The position numbers and the translations under genes are program-made. From Panulirus ornatus (lineage: Eukaryota > Arthropoda > Malacostraca > Decapoda > Palinuridae), in contig NC_092281.1 in assembly GCF_036320965.1 (NCBI RefSeq), positions 10,497,219 through 10,561,218 of the forward strand: a stretch of DNA of 64,000 nt. The letters run 5' to 3'. The notes below the pieces were generated by a model. That model made no database searches and was not told where the DNA came from. It saw only the letters and a list, made by a program, of their open reading frames with translations. Of this stretch, positions 54,797-64,000 are shown in pieces. Position 1 is the first letter of the stretch; each line of letters opens with the position of its first letter.

Positions 54797-55010
54797 GACT
54801 GAATAGGTTGTATTAGGACTGACTAGGTTGTATTAGATCTCTCTATCCCTATGTACCTGTCTTGTCTTTAATTTTCTATATGTCTATCTATCTACTTATC
54901 TAACTAGGAGTGAATAGGTTGTATTAGATCTCTCTATACCTATGTCCCTGTCTATGTCTTTATTTAATTTTCTATACGTCTATCTATCTACTCATCTATC
55001 TATCTTTCTT
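54797..55010. repeat. About 108 bp tandem duplication
   Basis: Two copies contain GAATAGGTTGTATTAGATCT followed by CTATATGTC/CTATACGTC and (CTAT)n. A partial third start lies at 54797. Confidence 0.88.
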
Positions 55011-55409
55011 CCTCATGGTAGCATTGTGATTCAGAGGTTGTGTTGTAAGTCGACCACATCATCATAACTCCGAAAAAGGGTCTGTTGAGGAGTAACAGAA
55101 GACATTGTCCTCAACATTACGTCTGTGATCCCATATCTGAGTGGATAACACTTACCACAGAACTGCGGAGGGATGAGAAAAACATCCACCTAAAGATTCT
55201 GGAAAAGGGAACAATACTTACACTGTTATACAGGCTTATTACTGTCGTCTCCTTCTTCCTTCTGATATTCTTCATTCTATGAAGTTCTTCTATCTTACCT
55301 TCACTTCCTTCCTCCTTCTTGGTGATTCTTCCTTCATCCCTAAGGTCGAGACAAACAATAAGCTGAGAGGGCAGGTTGTGTGGACAGTGTCTCGCTCGAT
55401 ATGCTGAGA
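55011..55409. other. Non-coding sequence
   Basis: No feature recognised. Confidence 0.5.
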
Positions 55410-55515
55410 GGTTTGGGACTGTGACCTGGGACTTGTGGCCTGCGGAGAGGTTTTGGATCTGTGACCTGGGACTTGTGACCTGCTGAGAGGTTTTGGATCT
55501 GTGACCTGGGACTTT
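55410..55515. repeat. Minisatellite, about 38 bp unit, 3 copies
   Basis: GAGAGGTTTTGGATCTGTGA followed by CCTGGGACTTGTG. Lies near the possible dpr 3' UTR. Confidence 0.88.
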
Positions 55516-55562
55516 GGGAAGCGTAACGGGACTCAATAACAAGACTGTCAGCCACGTACATA

Positions 55563-55568
55563 TTTATT
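55563..55568 (-). terminator. Candidate poly(A) signal of the dpr gene
   Basis: AATAAA on the minus strand, about 865 bases downstream of the dpr stop and followed by a T/G-rich stretch (TCTTGTTATTG). Other AATAAA matches occur further on (about 54330 and 54957), so this choice is tentative. Confidence 0.3.
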
Positions 55569-56206
55569 ATACGAACAACATAACATTGTGTCACATTACT
55601 AGAGTAACCTGCCAGGTCGGTTGTGACCTGCGTGACCCCCTGACCCCCGTCCCAACCAACAGCCTCACTCAGGTCGTACGTTCTCCAAGGCAAAACCTGT
55701 CGCGTCCGTGTTTGCCTTGGAACGGTCGTTGGTTCGCTGTGACCTGACCTGTAGAAGAGGAGGAGGTGGTAGTGGTGGTAGAGGGGTGGTCAGGTCAAGT
55801 CTGTCCTCAGCTCAGGTCATCTTCGTTTCCCATCCAGATGCAGGAAGGGTTGTGTTCACTTCAGGAACAATGTGACGTGAGAACAGATCACCAAGGCCGA
55901 GTAGTAGGTGGCTTCAAGTCAGCCACCTGCTCCGGCCGTGTTAGGAAAAAAAAAAAGACACATACACACACACACTCTCTTCTCTCTTTCTTTCTTTCTT
56001 ATTTTTTTTCCACCGTCATAAAAAATAGGCTAACTATGTTGTTTTCGTGTGAATCGCACACGATTAATATACACATGGAAGGCTAAGACACAGAGAGAGA
56101 GGGAAAGAGAGTCACATGAGGGTTGAGAGAATACATTCACACAATTATCTATAATAAGAGACTATCTTCGTCGTTTTTTTTTCTTTAAACTATTTCACTT
56201 TTAACA

Positions 56207-56249
<43 letters not shown>

Positions 56250-56432
56250 GTCGTCCCGTTGTGTCATTTGTCTGGAGGTAAAAAAACTATAACATACGCG
56301 TTTGAGCTGACCCACAACGTCATCGGAGACTAACGGCCCTTTAGCCTCTAAGGGTTAGGAAACTGGAAGGCACATAAATTTCACATCTAAACATACTTTT
56401 GGTCACATGGGTTCAGTCCGAGGCTGGCCGGG
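55569..56432 (-). other. Probable dpr 3' UTR / downstream region
   Basis: Follows the stop at 56433-56435 on the minus strand. It includes (CT)n at 56213-56244 and a T-rich stretch near 55980-56010. No further reading frame of interest. The extent of the transcript is inferred only. Confidence 0.35.
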
Positions 56433-56764
56433 TCACGTGGACGTCATGACAGACTGTGACACGCCTGACAGTCCCGGACACGTGACAGTCATGATGATGA
56501 TGGTGATGGTTGTGTGGCGTGGGAGGAGTCCGGGAGTGAGGGTGGGTGCTGGAGAGGAGGAGGCCTCCTCCTCCTCCTCCCTGACCAGAGTGGTGAAGGC
56601 TGGACGAGGAGGAGTCAGACAGCTGGGGTTGACGCTGAGGAAGGTGATGACGACTACTATGGCCAGCAGGAGGAGGAGGAGGGAGGAGCCCGAGTGAGGG
56701 CAGTGGTGTGAGGAGACCCCAGCAGACGTGCCGTTCTTGTGGTGGATGGCGGCAGGATGCTCGT
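56433..56764 (-). CDS. Dpr-family protein, last coding exon (stalk, hydrophobic segment, tail)
   Basis: Final exon of the dpr gene. It opens after a pyrimidine-rich acceptor (CTCTCCCCCCAG). Its first two bases complete an Asn codon begun in the previous exon (phase 1), giving NEHPAAI; family members such as Drosophila Dprs have a GEHPAAM-like sequence here, which fixes acceptor and frame. In-window residues 170-279: a His/Ser-rich stalk with a glycosylation sequon (N180-G-T), a hydrophobic run LLLLLLAIVVVITFLSV (198-214), then about 65 residues with a Pro-rich part, five Glu (232-236) and a second mildly hydrophobic ITIIIMTV, ending in TGA (56433-56435). Dprs are membrane- or GPI-anchored; the long tail after the hydrophobic run suggests a single-pass membrane protein, though alternative last exons are possible. 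The reading frame is non-repetitive and open throughout. Confidence 0.85.
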
Positions 56765-58063
56765 CTGGGGGGAGAGAAACACGAAGAGAAAAACATCACG
56801 ACATGGAGGACAGACAACTGCTCAGCACCCAAGTAAACTTTATAGCTATAGGAAACTACAAGTTACCTGTGATCTACCAGTATAATCATACTTGGAAAGA
56901 AGACCTATACTCCATAAATAGAATCGTACTCCAAGAGCAACAGAATCAGAGTATAAAACTTCTGGTTACCACAGAGGATAATGCTCAGACTATAGGTGAA
57001 ACAAACCCTGGCCATCGTACAGTTGCTCTCCTCTGCCAACTCGAGATATAACCAAGTCTTTACGTTATAAAGAGAGAATATATTGCCATGTGTGGCGAGC
57101 CATTACCAGAAGCTAAGAGCATCATCACTCTGCTTAATTAGTACAGGAGAGAAAAAATAAGTTGTAACCTTTTTTTTTTTTGGTGGGGGGTTTTAATTGG
57201 TGTTGTTGGCCTTTTCCAAAAGGCTCGTTCAGCTGCTAATCACCCTCATTCCCGTGTACATCTCTCCCTCACCCTACCCTCCTGTCCTGGCATACACATG
57301 GTATACTGGTAATGGTAAACACTCGAGGCTTTCAGGAAACACCCAGTGAGGCTTATCCTGTGTTGCAGGACAGAAGACATGCCATATGTACTGACTGCAG
57401 GACACGAGAGACTCGCATCTGTGTCGACCAAGGTCAGCTGTGTTACATGACAGAAGAGAGGCACATCTGTGTCGACCAAGGTCAGCTGTGTTACATGACA
57501 GAAGAGAGGCACATCTGTGTCGACCAAGGTCAGCTGTGTTGCATGACAGAAGAGAGGCACATCTGTGTCGACCAAGGTCAGCTGTGTTACATGACAGAAG
57601 AGAGGCACATCTGTGTCGACCAAGGTCAGCTGTGTTGCATGACAGAAGAGAGGCACATCTGTGTCGACCAAGGTCAGCTGTGTTGCATGACAGAAGAGAG
57701 GCACATCTGTGTCGACCAAGGTCAGTTCTGAGTTGATATACCTCACCAGATGTCAGAAATGACGCTCCCTAACGCATAAAATAAACTAGACAATTTGCTT
57801 CATGAATTTTGAATATGTTGCTATGAATATATTATATCTACACACGTGGAGCCTAAATCAAAAGTGGAATTGGGTTACCGTTTTCATAAAAGAGAAGGTA
57901 TTGGGAATACGATAACCAAAAATGGCACATATTTCTTGGATTAATATGCTGAAATCAATATCGCCATATGACAGGGGCGCAGGACGTGACCCTCGATGCA
58001 GGACAAGGGCGCAGGACGTGACCCTTGACGCAGGACACCAGGGATCACTCGACGATTACTTAC
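56765..58063 (-). other. dpr intron 3 (1299 bp)
   Basis: Phase-1 intron with donor GTAAGT at 58063-58058 and acceptor AG at 56766-56765. It carries the 48 bp array (57398-57727), a C/G-rich small repeat with GGGCGCAGGACGTGACCC (57974-58035, two copies) and a T11G run near 57170-57190. Confidence 0.8.
57398..57727. repeat. 48 bp tandem repeat in dpr intron 3, about 7 copies
   Basis: Six near-identical copies start at 57446, 57494, 57542, 57590, 57638 and 57686 with CATGACAGAAGAGAGGCACA, plus a degenerate first copy. Variation is essentially TTAC/TTGC before CATG. 48 is a multiple of 3, so two plus frames and one minus frame are open, with 16-residue cycles (e.g. MTEERHICVDQGQLCC on plus, TLVDTDVPLFCHATQL on minus). 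Confidence 0.95.
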
Positions 58064-58232
58064 TTGGGATGATATGGACCATGATGTGGTGAGGGTCGGC
58101 GTTGGCGGGGCGACAGGTGTACCTGCCGGCGTCGCTGACGGTGGCCTTCTGGATGAGCAGCCTGGAGGTGGAGGTGAGGCCGTGCTCCGTGACCACCGTG
58201 ATGCCTCCCCTCGGCGAGTCGTAGAACAGCAG
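58064..58232 (-). CDS. Dpr-family protein, second Ig domain, C-terminal half
   Basis: This exon (169 bases) starts in phase 0 after acceptor TTGGCCACAG and ends one base into a codon before GTAAGT. It encodes in-window residues 114-169. It begins LLFYDSPRGGITVVTEHG, the YDSPRGG...VVTE signature of Dpr Ig2, continues LLIQKA, and has the DAGRYTC motif with the distal disulfide Cys (153), then RPANADPHHIMVHIIP. Together with the preceding exon it makes a complete Ig domain with Cys94-Cys153. Dprs are neuronal cell-surface proteins that pair with DIP Ig proteins mainly through Ig1 in synaptic partner recognition (Drosophila knowledge). Confidence 0.95.
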
Positions 58233-58291
58233 CTGTGGCCAAGTGGGGGAGAGGAGGAAGGTGGCTGGTTGGTTCATGAGGACGGAAAAAC

Positions 58292-58292
58292 A

Positions 58293-58361
<69 letters not shown>

Positions 58362-58362
58362 C
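58292..58362. repeat. (CT)n(TCTA)n microsatellite
   Basis: About 25 CT units passing into about five TCTA units. Confidence 0.94.
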
Positions 58363-58694
58363 TATTTTCTTTTACCCTTCTTTATTTCTTTCCCTCGTGT
58401 GTTCTTTCATTAATTTCTCAGCGAGGTAAATAGCTTTACTAAATCGATCCCTAATAATAAGACTACGTCTGTAAAAACCTGTGACATATATCAAGTCAAT
58501 TGACCTATTGGCTTTTATCTGTAAGGTATAATGATTAATTTGTGATGAATGATATGTCGAGGGCCATCCTGAGGTTGATAAAAGCCAACACAAAATAATC
58601 TAACCAATATTAGTGGTACGAAGCTGGAGATGTTCCTCCCTTGATGTGAGGCATCAAAGACGGTGGCTTTATCCTCAAGGAGTAATGATCTCCT

Positions 58695-58965
58695 GTGTTG
58701 AGGGCCCCTTACCTGGCTATGCTGATGAGGGCCCTCTCACCTGGCTCTGGTGATGAGAGGGCCCCTCACCTGACTCTGCTGATGAGGGACCCCTCACCTG
58801 GCTCTGCTGGTGAGGGGCCCTCTCACCTAGCTCTGGTGATGAAGGCCCCTCTCACTTGACTCTGCTGATGAGGGCCCCTCTCACCTGGCTTTGCTGATGA
58901 GGGGACCCCCTCACCTGGCTCTGGTGATGAGAGGACCCTCCCATCTAGCTCCGGTAATAAGGGAT
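58695..58965. repeat. Minisatellite, about 29 bp unit, 9 copies, donor-like on dpr sense strand
   Basis: The plus-strand core is CTCACCTGGCTCTG(C/G)TGATGA followed by GGGCCCCT. On the minus (transcribed) strand most copies read CCAGGTGAG, matching the 5' splice site consensus AG|GTGAG; one reads CCAGGTAAG. Confidence 0.92.
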
Positions 58966-60328
58966 CCTCAACTGAATCATCTCCTGTGAATCTTACCTGG
59001 GTCTTAAGACGTGGGATTCCCCTCTCCGGCGATGGATGAGTCCCTCTCTCTCTCCCCCACGCTGTAGCCTCCATCCACAGCGTTACTTACCTTCCCACAG
59101 ACGATCTTTAAAACTCCCTCCAAGCGGCTGTTGCTCCTCCCTTCGTAACACACGCCTCTCTCTCAGTTCCATCTTTCAGGGAGAAAGTCTCCCTGAGTGG
59201 CTAATCTCCCTTCCTCTTGTGACTATCGTCTCTCCTTTCTCTCTCTCTCCCTAGGGCAACTACAACCTCCTCTCCCTAGGTAACTCTAAGCTCGCCCTGG
59301 CTAACTACAACCTCTCCCTGGCGTGAGCAACAACAGCTCTTCCTGGGTGAATATTAAACCCCTCCCTGAGTGGCTCTTGCCAATATATGGATGACACTCC
59401 TAATTCCTGTGACTCTTCATGCCCTTGTTTGACCTCACCTCTCCTGGATGAACCACGCTTCACCTACAAGGTCACAAGTCGGCCGTCGTCTCCGGCGTGC
59501 CTGCTCGTATAATGAGGTCAACCCATCGTTACTGACATGCCTCTGGGGCCAGGAAGCTCGCCCACGACTCCACAAAAGATCCCTTCTTAGGAACGCGAGT
59601 GGAAATTTTAGCTCAGCAGATCTGACAGATGTATTCAGGACGCTAAGTGAATGCAGTGATTCACGTGGTGGGTTCTCCCTCACGCTAAGTGAAGTTATGA
59701 TGACCCCGAATCAAAAGTTCGAAGTGAACGGGGAAGGAAGTGTGTCGCAAACACGGACTACCGTTCCATCTAGAGTTATACGACGCTGAAATGATTGCGT
59801 GCGTTCACGAGGGAACTAGATTAATATATAATGAATTTTAGTCATCCCTGATTCAGTTTGATCGAGAATGAAGGGACAGGAGAAGCATTCATCCCCATCT
59901 CTCTTTCCAGAGTGGCGGCTTCATCCATTCCAGCGGCTACGGAGAGAATGGCGTTTTCCCATCGATCATCTTCCTCCACCAGGTTCTCCAGGTAAGTACA
60001 GTCATAGACTCTCTCTATACTTAATGCTGACGTTCATTCGAAGCTGTTTCCCTGCCGCCTTATAAGCCGGCAGGGAGTGGTAGATGGGAGGGAATCTTCT
60101 ACTATTAATACCTTGTCACCATGAACGTAGATCAGAGATTAAGACGCTAATCCTATCCTTCAGCAGACAGCCACGTCATGGACCATCAAGTCGTCTGTCG
60201 CTCCTATCCTCCTACCATGCACGCTTGCCCTGGATACCTGCATGTCCCCGAGGTTAATGACTCTCCTTCTCCCTGCAGACTCTACCTCTCCCTGGGAGCT
60301 GGTGTACCGCTCCCTGGGTGTCACTCAC

Positions 60329-60456
60329 CTCGCTCTCGTGGTACCAGAAGATGTAGGGAGGCGGCTCTGGGCTGTGCTTGACGACACACGTCAGGTTGAT
60401 GGTCGAGCCTGAGTTGATGTAGAGGTCGGGACCGCCCAGCACCTTCGTCTCTGGTT
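60329..60456 (-). CDS. Dpr-family protein, second Ig domain, N-terminal half
   Basis: This exon (128 bases) follows acceptor TATCTTTCTGCCAG. Its first two bases complete a Glu codon (G|AA) with the Ig1 exon, giving VVEPET at the domain junction as in Drosophila Dprs. It ends exactly at a codon boundary before GTGAGT. It encodes in-window residues 71-113: EPETKVLGGPDLYINSGS, then TINLTCVVKHSPEPPP and YIFWYHESE. Seen: the GGPDLYIN and SPEPPxYIFWYH signatures of Dpr Ig2, the first disulfide Cys (94), the domain Trp (108) and a sequon N91-L-T93. The frame beyond the donor continues for some codons but loses all similarity, which confirms the splice. Confidence 0.95.
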
Positions 60457-60469
60457 CTGGCAGAAAGAT

Positions 60470-60712
60470 ACCACTCAGCCACCTTCTACAGGTACGATAT
60501 CACTCAGCCACAGGTATGATACCACTCAGCCATCTTCTACAGCTATCACTCAGACACCTTCTACAGGTACGATATCACTCAGCCACCTTCTACAGCTATC
60601 ACTGAGACACCTTCTACAGGTACGATATTACTCAGTCATCCTCTACTGCTAGGATATCATTCAGTCACCTGCTACAATGAGGATATCACTCAGCCACCTT
60701 CTACAGCTCTCA
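60470..60712. repeat. Minisatellite, about 30 bp unit, about 8 copies, adjoining dpr acceptor
   Basis: The plus-strand core is CCACCTTCTACAGGTACGAT with ATCACTCAG; several copies are shortened (CTACAGCTATCACT). On the sense strand the last copy (GGTGGCTGAGTGGTATC) runs straight into TTTCTGCCAG, the 3' splice site of the Ig2 exon. Confidence 0.88.
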
Positions 60713-61379
60713 TATCATTAAAATACTTATCAAAATATAAGAAAATATAACAATTAGCTTCTAAAGGCATGAAAACATCTAATAAAGTTTTGTCAATAAC
60801 ATTCATGCAGGTTGTGTCAAAATGCTTCCGACATCTAAGATATCAACAAGTCAGCCTGAGAAGGTAAGATAGCAACAGGACATCACCATAAATGACACTG
60901 AAAAGAAAAATGACCAAAGTGTAAGACAGCATTATTTTGGCCACGATCGTCCTACACAAGCGCGTCTGGCTGACAGAAGGGTAACTTCCAACCAGATTCT
61001 GTGGGTCGGATAACCTTCACGAAGATCAAAAAGGTGACTGCAAGGCCCCCTCGACCTGTGGCGGGTCACATAATACCCCAGCACCGGGGCTAAGCTGACA
61101 ACGATAGGGTTTCAAGAACTCCTCACGCCAGGGAGAGGAGGTAACTGACGCCTCTCGAACTCCTGAAGAAGGATGAAGTAACACGAGCGTGTGTACGATG
61201 CTGGATCGGAGGTAGTACATACGCTGGTGACTGCGATGGTGCGAGAGAGAGAGAGAGACCTCCATCCTTCACAGTGATAAACCTTTCCCTACGTGCCATT
61301 TCAGTCATTCTACTCTGTCGTTGTGGCTGGACAATGACAAATGGGACTGAATATATCACGGAGGTGAGACGTGCAGCTC
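60713..61379. other. Intronic unique sequence
   Basis: No coding exon, and no repeat apart from a short (GA)n at 61242-61257. Confidence 0.5.
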
Positions 61380-61382
61380 AAG

Positions 61383-61383
<1 letters not shown>

Positions 61384-61450
<67 letters not shown>
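61384..61450. repeat. (TA)n microsatellite
   Basis: About 33 TA units within dpr intron 1. Confidence 0.95.
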
Positions 61451-61455
<5 letters not shown>

Positions 61456-63072
61456 GCTGAAACGACAGAGACCACGAAAGGCAATATCCAGGTCGCCGTT
61501 CACACCTCTAAACTGTTTCATATTTGCTCATTCTAGATCGCGCGTCAGTCCACACACACACACACACTCGACTCGTCAACGGAGCCAGGGGGTCAGGAGG
61601 TGTGTCTGTCTGCTTGGTTGTTTCGAAGACAAATCTACACGCCTCTCACCTCCTTGTAATTAGTGGATATCAAGAAGATCATCAGCGACATCCGGATGGA
61701 GTTTGTTGAAAATATGGCCAAATTAACGACAACATGAAGTGAATTAGATTATGAACACACAATAAAAGGTTTGTTTTCTTCAACTGTTTCCCTCCACATC
61801 ATTTTATGTTTACTGTTCTTGTGTCTAGTACACAGCAGCTCGTGGATTCGATGCCCCAGAGGGATTTTCAGGACTGGCTTAGCTCTGATCATCTCAAGAC
61901 GGCCACTGTCACCCGTTTGTCCTTTGGACATAAGGGTGAATACACTTTTGAAGTGAATGCACTTTTGAAGAGTGAATGAACTTTCAAACTTATCATTCAG
62001 TTCCTCGCATATTATAGCGAGATCTTCAGTGACCTTTCCCTCTGAAGCTTGAAAAGATACTCTTGTAACTTCCTCTCTCCTTGACATACTAAACGCATTC
62101 CTTGTTCTCTTTCACCTCTCAGATGTGGTCTGTGTGTAAGTACACTTCCAAGAACCGTCCTGCACTGCAGGTGACACACCAGTGTATCAAGGAAGACCTC
62201 TCTTGTATAATATGGGTCACGGATTCCCTCGGTAAACTCTGTCACTACTAACCCATAGCCGTGATGAGGACAGGAGCCTTCATGTATCGCCCTGTGGTAA
62301 TATATTGATCCGTACTAAGGTCCCTTCACTGGCTATATGACTGGCACTCAGCAGAGCGAGGGACGACACATCAAGGTTATATCCCAAAGTGGTATGTTGA
62401 CCAGCACGCTGCACGCACCCCTTTGACAGATACACTTCCCATGCGAGTCCATATGCAGTAGACTACATTAGCTGATTATGCATGACGAAGGTTAACGACG
62501 CGTCGCTGCTTCTGCCACCCACCCCCAGGCGTGTATGGCACTACCTTGTGATGCGTCATAGACAACCTCCTCATTATGAGCTGAGCACCGTCTCTCATTA
62601 CATCCTCCATTATCAAGGGGGCGTACTGGTCTCCTAAACACCCCCACACACACTCACTATTACCACCCTATCACAGGAGGGGTCTACACACCCCTTGATC
62701 ATCGTTACTCTCCCCTGTATCAGGGGGTGTTAGGTGGGGAGAGAAACACAGTCCTCCCCTCTGAAAAAGACTATATAACACCCATCTTCTACGTGGCACT
62801 TTCACTTGGCACCCGGAGTTTACGCTCCAGTGCCAGAACACAGGATAGAGAAGGCTGCCTCCTACGTCCTTCAAAACGTGTGACAGGTGAGGCATTCGTA
62901 AACTCCATCCTCGCCTCGAAATTCATCGACAATAGATATAGTTCAGTGGTAATATGATGACGCATTGTGATCTACTGGATGGACCAAAGTTTTCACTCTC
63001 GTACGAGTTCTAGAAGAACCTGTAGAGAAATTCAAGGAAGGAACTGCTTGGTGTCCTTTAAACCTCATACAA
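61451..63072. other. Intronic unique sequence
   Basis: No dpr exon recognised. A short (CA)n lies at 61551-61566; the LINE-like scrap is listed separately. Confidence 0.5.
61940..62090 (-). pseudogene. Possible LINE inter-domain fragment
   Basis: The minus strand reads GKVTEDLAIICEELNDKFES followed by SFT, resembling the ...LN..F.SVFT motif that lies between endonuclease and reverse transcriptase in CR1/Jockey-type LINEs. There is no reverse transcriptase behind it, and a small internal duplication (FTLQKCIHFKSVFTL) follows. Weak evidence from one motif. Confidence 0.3.
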
Positions 63073-63200
63073 GTGGAGGCCAGGTAGCCTGGGGTCCAGT
63101 GGTGACCATGGAACCTAGGGTCCAGGTGGAGGCCAGGTAGCCTGGGGTCCAGTGGTGACCATGGAACCTAGGGTCCAGGTGGAGGCCACGTAGCCTGGGG
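63073..63200. repeat. 53 bp tandem repeat, 2.4 copies
   Basis: Copies start at 63073, 63126 and 63179 with GTGGAGGCCA(G/C)GTAGCCTGG; the third is cut off after GGGGTC. Confidence 0.94.
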
Positions 63201-63302
63201 TCAGACACTGATGGTGAGAGATCCCGGGGGGCCCAAAACAGCCTTGACTGATGTGGTGAGGGCCTGATGTGTGTGTGGCTGGAATGCCAACCACACCCTC
63301 CC

Positions 63303-63662
63303 TTCCAGCCACAACTCACCAACCACAGTGAGGTAAACCCACCGTTACTTACAAACCACAGTGACCCAGACCCAGTATTACTCACTGACCACAGAGAACC
63401 AGACCTACTGTTACTCATCAACCACAGCGAACCCGACCCAGCATTACTCACCGACCACAATGAATGAACAAGGCCCAACGCTACTCACCAACCACAATGA
63501 ACAAGACTCACTGACCACAGTGAGCCAGACCCAGTATTACTCACTGACCACTGTGAGCCAGACCCAACATTACTCACTGACCACAGTGAGCCAGACCCAG
63601 TATTACTCACTGACCACAGTGAGCCAGACCCAACGTTACTCACCGACCACAGTGAGCCAGAC
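63303..63662 (-). repeat. 33 bp array derived from the dpr exon/intron junction
   Basis: On the minus strand the unit reads CTGGCTCACTGTGGTC(A/G) then GTGAGTAATACTGGGT. The first part equals the last coding bases of the Ig1 exon (63644-63660) and the second part the start of the intron, so each copy repeats the 5' splice site. Going into the intron from the true donor (63643), I count eight GTGAGT, one GTAAGT and one mutated ATGAGT. Copies nearest the exon are most alike; distal ones are shortened or diverged. The final bases of the exon form the array's first copy. Confidence 0.92.
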
Positions 63663-63854
63663 GACCTTGGACATGGGGGGCGTGGTGGAGATCTGGCACT
63701 CGTAAGCTCCGGCGTCCCTGTGTTGGGCGTAGTGGATCTTCAGGAGCCAGTCCTCAGACCCAGGCTGGTGCACGGACTTGAAGCGGTCATCGCTGGTGTA
63801 GGTGAAGCGACCAACCGTCAGCAAGTGCAGGTCGCGGCTCCTCATCCACGACAC
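63644..63854 (-). CDS. Dpr-family protein, first Ig domain, C-terminal half
   Basis: First exon of the gene inside the window (211 bases), opening in phase 0 after acceptor CGCCTTCTGCAG and ending one base into a Glu codon before GTGAGT. It encodes in-window residues 1-70: VSWMRSRDLHLLTVGRFTYT (the VSW...RDLHLLTVG(R)xTYT signature of Dpr Ig1 with domain Trp3), SDDRFKSVHQPGSEDWLLKI, then RDAGAYEC with the distal disulfide Cys53, and QISTTPPMSKVVWLTVV. The first half of Ig1, the signal peptide and the promoter lie beyond 64000. Intron read-through would add Gly-Glu and then stop (TAA), so correct donor choice matters for the product. Which Dpr paralogue this is cannot be told from memory. Confidence 0.96.
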
Positions 63855-64000
63855 CTGCAGAAGGCGCAGCAGGAGGGACGATCCTCTGTAGTACTAATGT
63901 ATTGGTTAATTGACACACAGTGATATGAACGTATATGAAGTGATCATTCCATTAAGATAAGTGTACAGGGTAGGGTGGTGAGTGAACACAACCGAGAGAG
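63855..64000 (-). other. End of upstream dpr intron
   Basis: Upstream (sense) intron of the Ig1 exon, ending in AG at 63856-63855; it continues beyond the window. Confidence 0.8.

Larger units (their letters stand above)
58233..60328 (-). other. dpr intron 2 (2096 bp)
   Basis: Phase-0 intron, donor GTGAGT at 60328-60323, acceptor AG at 58234-58233. It contains (CT)n(TCTA)n at 58292-58362 and the donor-like array at 58695-58965. Two further strong donor matches on the sense strand (CAG|GTAAGA near 58998, AAG|GTAAGT near 59090) have no matching coding exon. The rest is pyrimidine-rich unique sequence. Confidence 0.8.
60457..63643 (-). other. dpr intron 1 of the window (3187 bp)
   Basis: Phase-1 intron, donor GTGAGT at 63643-63638, acceptor AG at 60458-60457. 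It holds the junction-derived array next to the donor (63303-63662), a 53 bp repeat (63073-63200), (TA)n (61384-61450), a possible LINE scrap (61940-62090) and the array running into the acceptor (60470-60712). Confidence 0.85.

Noticed and set aside
57312..57731. Cys-rich MTEERHICVDQGQLCC repeat protein on the plus strand
   Set aside because: Lies in a dpr intron on the opposite strand, is open in two plus frames, and has no leader or splice context; kept only as a finding.
59040..59110. Extra dpr exon ending at AAG|GTAAGT near 59090 (minus strand)
   Set aside because: The exons on either side already join in phase at the conserved FWYHESE-LLFYDSPRGG junction, so an extra coding exon would break the Ig2 domain.

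Overview
The window looks like a gene-poor piece of an arthropod nuclear genome, most probably a decapod crustacean. Three things point that way: a spliced gene of the insect/crustacean Dpr immunoglobulin family, a very high density of long (CT)n, (GT)n, (TA)n and minisatellite arrays, and a short interspersed element core (6290-6515) of a type I associate with decapod genomes. The species call is inference; the eukaryotic, intron-bearing nature is seen directly. There are no bacterial operons, ribosome binding sites, rRNA genes, intact tRNA genes or CRISPR arrays.

The only protein-coding gene I can support is on the minus strand at the right end (56433-63854). Four exons splice in phase into 279 residues of a Dpr-family cell-surface protein: second half of Ig domain 1, all of Ig domain 2, a short stalk, a hydrophobic segment and a C-terminal tail with a stop. 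The 5' exons (signal peptide, first half of Ig1) lie beyond position 64000. Introns are 3187, 2096 and 1299 bases.

From 1 to about 56000 I find no supportable gene. The region is unique AT-rich or pyrimidine-rich sequence interrupted by more than 30 different minisatellites (units about 18-108 bases) and dozens of microsatellites. The largest is a 21-base satellite (28534-31959), split by an uninterrupted 543-base poly-C run (29481-30023) and abutting a decayed non-LTR retrotransposon endonuclease fragment (31960-32775, minus strand). The same 21-base unit recurs in opposite orientation at 15562-15713. Most long open reading frames are by-products of repeat units that lack stop codons.

The most interesting feature is in the dpr gene. 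The tandem array at 63303-63662 is built from the exon-intron junction of the Ig1 exon. It copies the last coding bases plus the 5' splice site, leaving about nine extra GTGAGT/GTAAGT donor-like sites in a row behind the real donor. A second array runs into the 3' splice site of the next exon, and a third, in intron 2, repeats an AG|GTGAG-like motif. Together these suggest that minisatellites here arise by amplifying whatever local sequence is present, splice sites included.
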